This document shows, piece by piece, positions 25,134 to 32,600 of a DNA stretch of 64,000 nucleotides. A model generated the notes under the pieces. The model searched no databases, was not told where the DNA came from, and worked only from the letters and a program-made list of their open reading frames with translations. Source of the stretch: Strongylocentrotus droebachiensis (Eukaryota; Echinodermata; Echinoidea; Camarodonta; Strongylocentrotidae); assembly GCA_035222895.1 (NCBI GenBank), contig JAVYIG010000408.1, positions 310,001 to 374,000 of the forward strand. Direction: 5' to 3'. Numbering within the stretch: the stretch's first letter is position 1; each line of letters starts with the position of its first letter. Made by a program: the position numbers and the translations under genes.

Positions 25134-28100
25134 CAAGAAGTTTATTTTTAAAAAGCAAGAAAACAAGCCCTGGAAACAAAAAAACATTGATTTTGGAGAG
25201 AATGGCCAAGTACAGAGAATCCTGTACAAAGATCGCTATTAAATGGGAGATAAGAAAAGAAATCCTGATAGTCAGGTGGTCCTTCTACAAAGAGGGTCAC
25301 TAAAGCAGGTTTCACTGTAGGCCACTGGCCCACTTAATGTTGATACAGAATGGCAAATGAGCGAGGCAGAAAGGGCAAGGGTAATAAACCGATTTTAACA
25401 AATGGAGATGCAGGCCTGCATGAAGCCAACGATACAGTTTGAACATGTGTCGAGACTCGAGAGTGCCTAACTGCTGATTATTTATAACGAATGAAAAAGG
25501 CAAGGGATGGGGGTAGTCTGCAGTCACAAACTCTTGTCAGTTGTAATTCATTAATAACACAGAATCTGAACTGCAAGACTATGCAGACTGCAGACTCAAA
25601 TGATTTTATGTTGACAGCCTGTCTGGAATCTCCGCAAATTGCGAAAAATTGAACAGCGTCGTTTTTTTTTTCCCCTCCTTTTATGCTTCCATTTAAAATT
25701 ATTAAAAAACTAGAATTCGGCGTAAATATTCATAATTGAATGAAACACGCTCTTAAGACTAAAACAACAACAACAACATCTATTGCATTCCATAGCCCCT
25801 GTACTACATGTACAGTACATATACTCCTTTATACTTGGTTGACACAGCCGGAGCGACGGAGTTGGGCCTGCCTCCAGGCTTGATTGATTTATATTAAAGC
25901 TAAACTTTAGTACTGGTAATGCGATTGCATTGTGAAAGAAAAGGTGTGGAAAGGATCAGAAACAGTTGATCATGTAGCATGTAAGTATTGGTGTGCACTG
26001 CAAGGTTCTGGAGTCATCAAAATCATAATAAATTTGACCGAGTCTTGGTAAAGTAACAAGCACATACACAGAAAGCTATGTATGGGACAACACGCATGTT
26101 GTCGGGGTTGGTACTACCTTGATTCCTTGTCTTTCTATGCTCATTACTCAGCCAGTATACATTTTCTTCCAAAATTGTTTGGCACATGTCATTTATTTGT
26201 AATCTTGAACATTCAGTGTAAGTTTCGTTTGATTCTGTGAGAAATAATTTTCTTTTTTTTACCACTACTGGAGGTTAGCTTTAAACTGTTTTCACACTGG
26301 CAAAATTTTGCTTAACCCTGTACTATACATGTAGGTGGGGTTAAGGGGGGGGGGGTCTTAGCCCCACCTGTATAGTCCGGGGTTGAGCCTATTTTACTCT
26401 CTGTTCAGCGTGTGTGAAAAGCCCCAAAAAATAGTCCGGGGTTAAGGATAGTACGGGGCTAAGCAAAGTATGGGGTTATGCAAAACCAGTGTGAAAAGAG
26501 TATAAGAGTGTTGAAATAGAGTCTGTACCTACAAAAACTAGGAAGGGGAAAGGGGAGTCAGGGCGGGAATGGGATCACAGCTGATATTTTGACAGCTAAA
26601 GAAAGTCATGTCATTCATGCGTACCACTTACCAGTATTAAATGATTTAGCAAGATGAAATGACTGTTAATTGCTTGACCAAAATGTGAGCTGTTACGATC
26701 TGAAGAATGTGAAATGAAATTCATAGCTACATGTATGTTCACACAAGAGCGTATTAGTTTTAAACTTTAAGTTTGCGAAACCTATTAAAGACAGAATTAT
26801 ATACAACGATCCACTAAAAATGATAAGGCATCTCATAGGACCAAATCAACGAGTATTCATTGTTAACTAGAAGCCAAGGAAAGCATTCATGTTTTAAACT
26901 ACAAGCTGGCGTAACCTCAAAGTTAAACCATGACCTAAACTTAAAGTTAACGGCATGTTGTGTGAACCTCACAACTGTAAACAGTGTCAATGGAACCACC
27001 ACAGTTTTAAATTAGCCATGTTTGCAGGGCACAGTCATAGACCCCTGTTACACATACGTCTGCAAGTGGACTGAGGCCGGCCCCGGAGGCGGCTCGACGT
27101 ATGTGTAACACCAACTTTTTTTGAAAAGCCGGACTGAGGCCAGGTGGACTCAGTCTACCTCTGGATGTGGTTTGAGGCCGGCCTCAGTCCGGCAATCAGT
27201 AGGTGTAACACCAAAGTGGACTCGGGGGCCGGCTTATGAGCGGAAGTGACGTGACCTGTCATCATAATCAACATAATACATCAAGCGCCCTTTGCCACCT
27301 TCTCTTATGTTATTATTTGTTTTTATCATTCTATCACTTTCTCTTTCTGTCTTTCCTGTTGTTCTTCTTTGTTTTTATCATTCTATCACTTTCTATTTCT
27401 GTCTTTCCTTTTGTTATTCTTTGTTTTTATCATTCTATCAATTTCTCTTTGTCTTTCCGTATGTAATTCTTTGTTTTTATCATTCTATCACTTTCTCTTT
27501 CTGTCTTTCCTTATGTTATTCTTTGTTTCTTCCTTCTATCACCTTCTCTTAATATGTTATTCTTTGTTTTTATCGTTCTGTCACTTTCTGTTTCTGTCTT
27601 TCCCTATGTTATTCTTTGTTTCTTCCTTCTTCACCTTCTCTTATGTTATTCTTTGTTTTTATCACTCTATTACTTTCTCTTTCCGTCTTTCCTTATGTTA
27701 TTCTTTGTTTTTATCCTTCTATCACCTTCTTTTTCTGTCTTTCCTTATGTTATTCTTTGTTTCTTCCTTCTATCACCTTCTCTTTAATATGTTATTCTTT
27801 GTTTAATTGATCACTCTATTATTTTCTCTTTCTGTCTTTCCTCATGTTATTCTTTGTTTTTATCATTCTATCACTTTCTCTTTCTGTCTTTCCTTATGTT
27901 ATACTTTGTTTTTTCCTTCTATCACCTTCTCTTATGTTATTCTTTGTTTTTTCCTTCTATCACCTTCTCTTATGTTATTCTTAGTTTTTATCATTCTAGC
28001 ACTTTCTCTTTCTGTCTTTCTGGAGTCCGCCCCAATGTCAGCTCGTTAAAAGGCGACGTGAGGCCGGCCTATGTAGACGCAAAATTGCGGGCCCGAGATC

Positions 28101-29623
28101 ATGTGTAACAGGGGTTTGATGATCTCGAGGCGGCTTCAAATTGCAGGTGTGAGGCCGCCTCCGGGGCCCGCTTTAAAAGCCGACGCATGTGTAACAGGGG
28201 TCTTAGTTTTAACTTTTAAACTTAACTAAACTGGCAAAACCTCATAAACAACGACCTATTAGCAATAATGCAGGTTCACACAGCGCAAAAACAATGAGCA
28301 AGCAGTATTAAACTTGTTGTACAAACTTGTAAAGCCTTTAAATTAGTTTAATTGTATCTTCACAGAATATAAATTTGTAACAGTTGTTGTAACTACTTGC
28401 AAAAATTGGAAAAACCTTGAAATTAGTTGTCTTCACAGAACATACAGTAACAGTTGTTGTAACTACTCAACCTTGAAATTAGTTGTTGTGTCTACACAGA
28501 ACAACAGTTATTGTAACTACATTGCACTTGTACAAACTGGAAAAACCTTGAAATGAGATGCATCTACATGTAGACAGAACATAAAACTTAATTTGAGTCC
28601 CCCCCCCCCCCCCCAGGGAAAAAATTAATATTTATTTTTCGGGGGCTACTTTTCAAGCTTGCCTGGATAAAAATAACACTCTAAAAGTTCTTTTGCATTG
28701 AACTCTATGCAAATTTAAGGGGGCTCTTTTCTGATTTTCGGGGGCTCTTTTGGGCATTTCGGGGGCAAATTCGCCCTGAGCCCCCGTGTATTTTTTTCAC
28801 TGCCCCCCCCCCCCCCCAGGCCCCTTGTACAGTGTACATGTAGTTATCATGCTTTTGATGTGCTAACAAAAATGGTTCTTATTATACATAGCATAGTTCA
28901 TAGTAGCTTTGACATGATTGTACAGTGTACAGTAGACCTGTGTAACATGCTTTACATTATTTAATCAAATAAGACTGGATAAGCTTTATGATTGTACTTT
29001 TGTCTCACAGATACCTTTTTTCGCCTACACTGCAATTTCATAACACAACAAAATTAGTTTTTGTTTACATGTAGCTGCAGCAAATTTGTTTATATTGTAA
29101 ACAGTTACTGTTAGCCAACTTAACCAAGTCCTGTCTGGACAAGGCTTAGAGGTAAATGTTTTGGATTCCAATCAGGGTGCATTAACACATGGTCGTGAAG
29201 AAGAATTTTCTTGTCGCGAATGTCACACACTTGTAACTGAGCCAGCTAAACAACAGGGATGACTTATCTACAATGTACATGTATGTTACTGCGGTAAATT
29301 TCCATCTGGTTGGTTGGTCCTAAGCCAAAGTCCTAATTTGTCATATCACATTAGTCATTCCCGCTTTAAGCCTACCGTACTGGTCTGTACTCTGTACAAA
29401 GATAAGTTTTGTACATGCACAGCTGACAGCTATGAACTGAACTGGCCCAACTTGAAAAGCAATTAGATTCAGACACAACAATATTTTTTGTTTAACCAGG
29501 AAGCTTCAATGCTGTTCTTCCTGAGGGCCCTGCACTTTATGTATTATAATTAGTGCTGTAACATCACGGATATCTCCAATTCCGTTTAACCGCCAGTCAA
29601 AACCGGACGGTTTTCGGTTAAAC

Positions 29624-29668
<45 letters not shown>

Positions 29669-32600
29669 GTTTTTTTTTTTTTTTTTTTTTTTTTCCCCCA
29701 GCAAAGCCAGGTCCGTGTGAAAAAGCGGGAAGGACTTTCATTTAACTGCGAGGTGCATTTGAAGGGGCCGATTTGTGCTTGTTAACTTGTCACAAATAAT
29801 AGTAACAATGTCGTTTTTAGAAGAATGTGTAAGATCATTAATGTAAATCAAAAACAGTAGAGGACCTAGGATAAAACCTTGTGGTACGCCGTGTGTAAAA
29901 GTTCGAGGAATTATTATTATAAACTTCATATTGAGATCTATTACAAAGATTACTTTCAAACCAAGATGACAGACAAGTGTTGTTCTAGTTTCGGAGTAGT
30001 GAGTCAACACACAGATTACTGAGCTGGGAGACATTGCCAGGCATAGTGCCAGGTGGAGGGGCATAAATCGAAACTTAAAAAAAAAAAAAAAAAAAAAAAA
30101 AACTTATAAAAAAAAAAAAAATATATTAAAAAAAAAAAAAAAAAAAAAAACGGGAAAACGAAACCGGCCAATTAAAAACGGAATCCGCCATGGGCGGTCG
30201 GATACCGGACGGTTAAACGTTTGGTTACAGCACTAATTATAATTACCCCCAATCAATTGCAAGGTACATGTACTGAACATGTTCATTGTACAAATTTATG
30301 CCTGGGTGGAGAGTGGCAAATATGGGTTAATGTACATCATACTGCCAGGTAAAATATTATATTGTGTTTATTGTAGCTCCAGTCTAAAAATACAGAATTT
30401 GCAGTTGTCTGCATACTTGTAATCTTTGACAGAACTATATTTTTGTCTTTTGTCAAAAAGTACATATTTCCAAAGAAATATATTGACAGATACAAATACT
30501 CTATAGTCTGTACAAAAATTAGCCTGTTTGCTACAATATCAAACATTGTACATTGTAGCTTTAGTCTAAACATACAGTTTTAGCAGTAGTCTGTTTACGT
30601 GTATATCTTTGACAGAACTTTATTTTCTTTTTGTCAAAAATTAAATGTATTTCCAAAGAAATTTATTGACAGATCATACAAACACTCTGTAGTATGTACC
30701 AACATTATCCTGTTCGGTACAATATCATACACTGTATGTTGTAGCTGCAGTCTCATCATCTTCTCTTTTTTTAGCAATAGTCTGTATATTTGCAATCTTT
30801 GACAGAACTTTAATTTCTGTATGGCATTGTCCAGAGGTTCACCGACTGCACTACAATATGGACTGAGAAGAGATACATGTAAATGTCAACAACTCATCAC
30901 AAGGAGTTGTGATATTGTATGCAAATTACAAAGCTCGCACACTATTAGTATGAGCTGAGCTGAATGCAGACCTACATGTAGATTTGCTTGGTTTGGAATT
31001 ATAGTACTGTATACAAATAAACACTGTCTTGAGAGGTTCTGGTAACTATGCGCAAGAGGTGACTCCAATAGTACTATTTGCTGAGGGGTGCAGCCCCGAA
31101 GCAAATGGTACTTTTGGAGTCACCGCGAGGCCCACAGTTTTAACCAGTACCTCGAATAGAAGGCATGGTATATTTTTTTTATATCCTGCATCCAAAAAAA
31201 AATTAAGATTTGAAAAAGAAAAACAAAATCAATTAAAAAAAGAATCACATTTGTTTTCCAACTCCCAAATAGTACTCTCATATATAGAACTGTTTCAGAG
31301 CAACCTTAAAATAGTTGAAATATTTCTGGTCACGTGACAAGCTCTCAACCAATCAAAAGCCAATCAATTTTTTATGCAGGATAGCATATTAGCATCACTG
31401 GACGAACACAAAACATGCATACAAATGTTGGAGTAACAATGGAGTTTTTTTTTTAACTGCAGGCTTTGGCTCACTCCATCAAGTTAAAAAAAACATTGAG
31501 TTCTGGTGCAGATGAAAAGTAAATTGCAATTTTTTTTCAGGGTTTGTCACTTATCTTTGTTGAAGAACATCACAGTAAATGACCATGAAATGATAAAAAT
31601 TTGTTTTTTGGAAGAGCTCATTACAAACACCTGTATTACATTTCAAATGTGACTAGAAATAGCATACAAATTTGAACCAATTTCAATGCCATAATACATT
31701 ATTGTATGTCTGAGTAGTCCCAGAAATCCAGGATTTATTGTTATTTATGTTTTCGGTAAAAGAGCATACCATACCGGTATATCTGTTTCCTTTTTGTATT
31801 GCTCCAAAGAAAAAATGGCAAAATTGATTTGCCACTTAAATTGAGTGCTTCAATACCAATATTCTAGTTTTGTTCTTATTTTTGGTTTTTATTATCTTTA
31901 ACATATTTGAATTAAATGAAAACCATAAATTTCTGTTGAAATGGATAGTTGCTTTGAACATTCAGTGCCATTTGGGTTTGAATTTGTAATTTGTGTCATT
32001 TCAAAGTTTGTTAAACACTCTTTTGTTTTAATACAAACTCTTTTTGGTGTCATTACCAGATATGAAGACTGTTTTGAAGGACGATCCAACTCTTGTAGTA
32101 CATGTACATGTAAGTTCATTTTTAGGAAAGCGAAAAAATTAGACAAGCAGAATGGCAAAAGTTTGAATCAAATTGGACCAATAAAAAGAGAATTATGAAT
32201 GTTTGAACTATTTAATCAAGTCTACATGTATGTGAATCTCAAACTGTCAATTTGGTCAGTGGATTGTGATGTACAACATGTAGTCATGGACAACCCTCCC
32301 ATTTCTTTTAGATCATTACTGTCTGTATTTTTCTCTTATAAGTGCCCTCTCTCTGGCCTTGGGGCAGTACTCAACTGCATTATGGATAGGATAATATTAA
32401 AAATCCCCTTAAACGAAAAAAGAAAACCCTCCAATGTCATTCATGTATATATTTTTCTAAAATGTGACATTTGTGTCATTTTGTGTATTGGAACAAGTTG
32501 GAAAGTTGTCCAGCACTACACTTCGTCACAGTGATATTACCAATGCAACCAATTTGAAATTCTCACACATGTACATACTGTATATACATGTACATGAAGT

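Noticed and set aside
27292..28108. Series of hydrophobic frames resembling multi-pass membrane proteins
   Set aside because: They are three-frame translations of one 50-bp minisatellite rich in T and C.
27040..28202. 8-bp target duplication for the GACCCCTGTTACACAT element
   Set aside because: Flanks CAGTCATA and TTAGTTTT do not match; superfamily left open.
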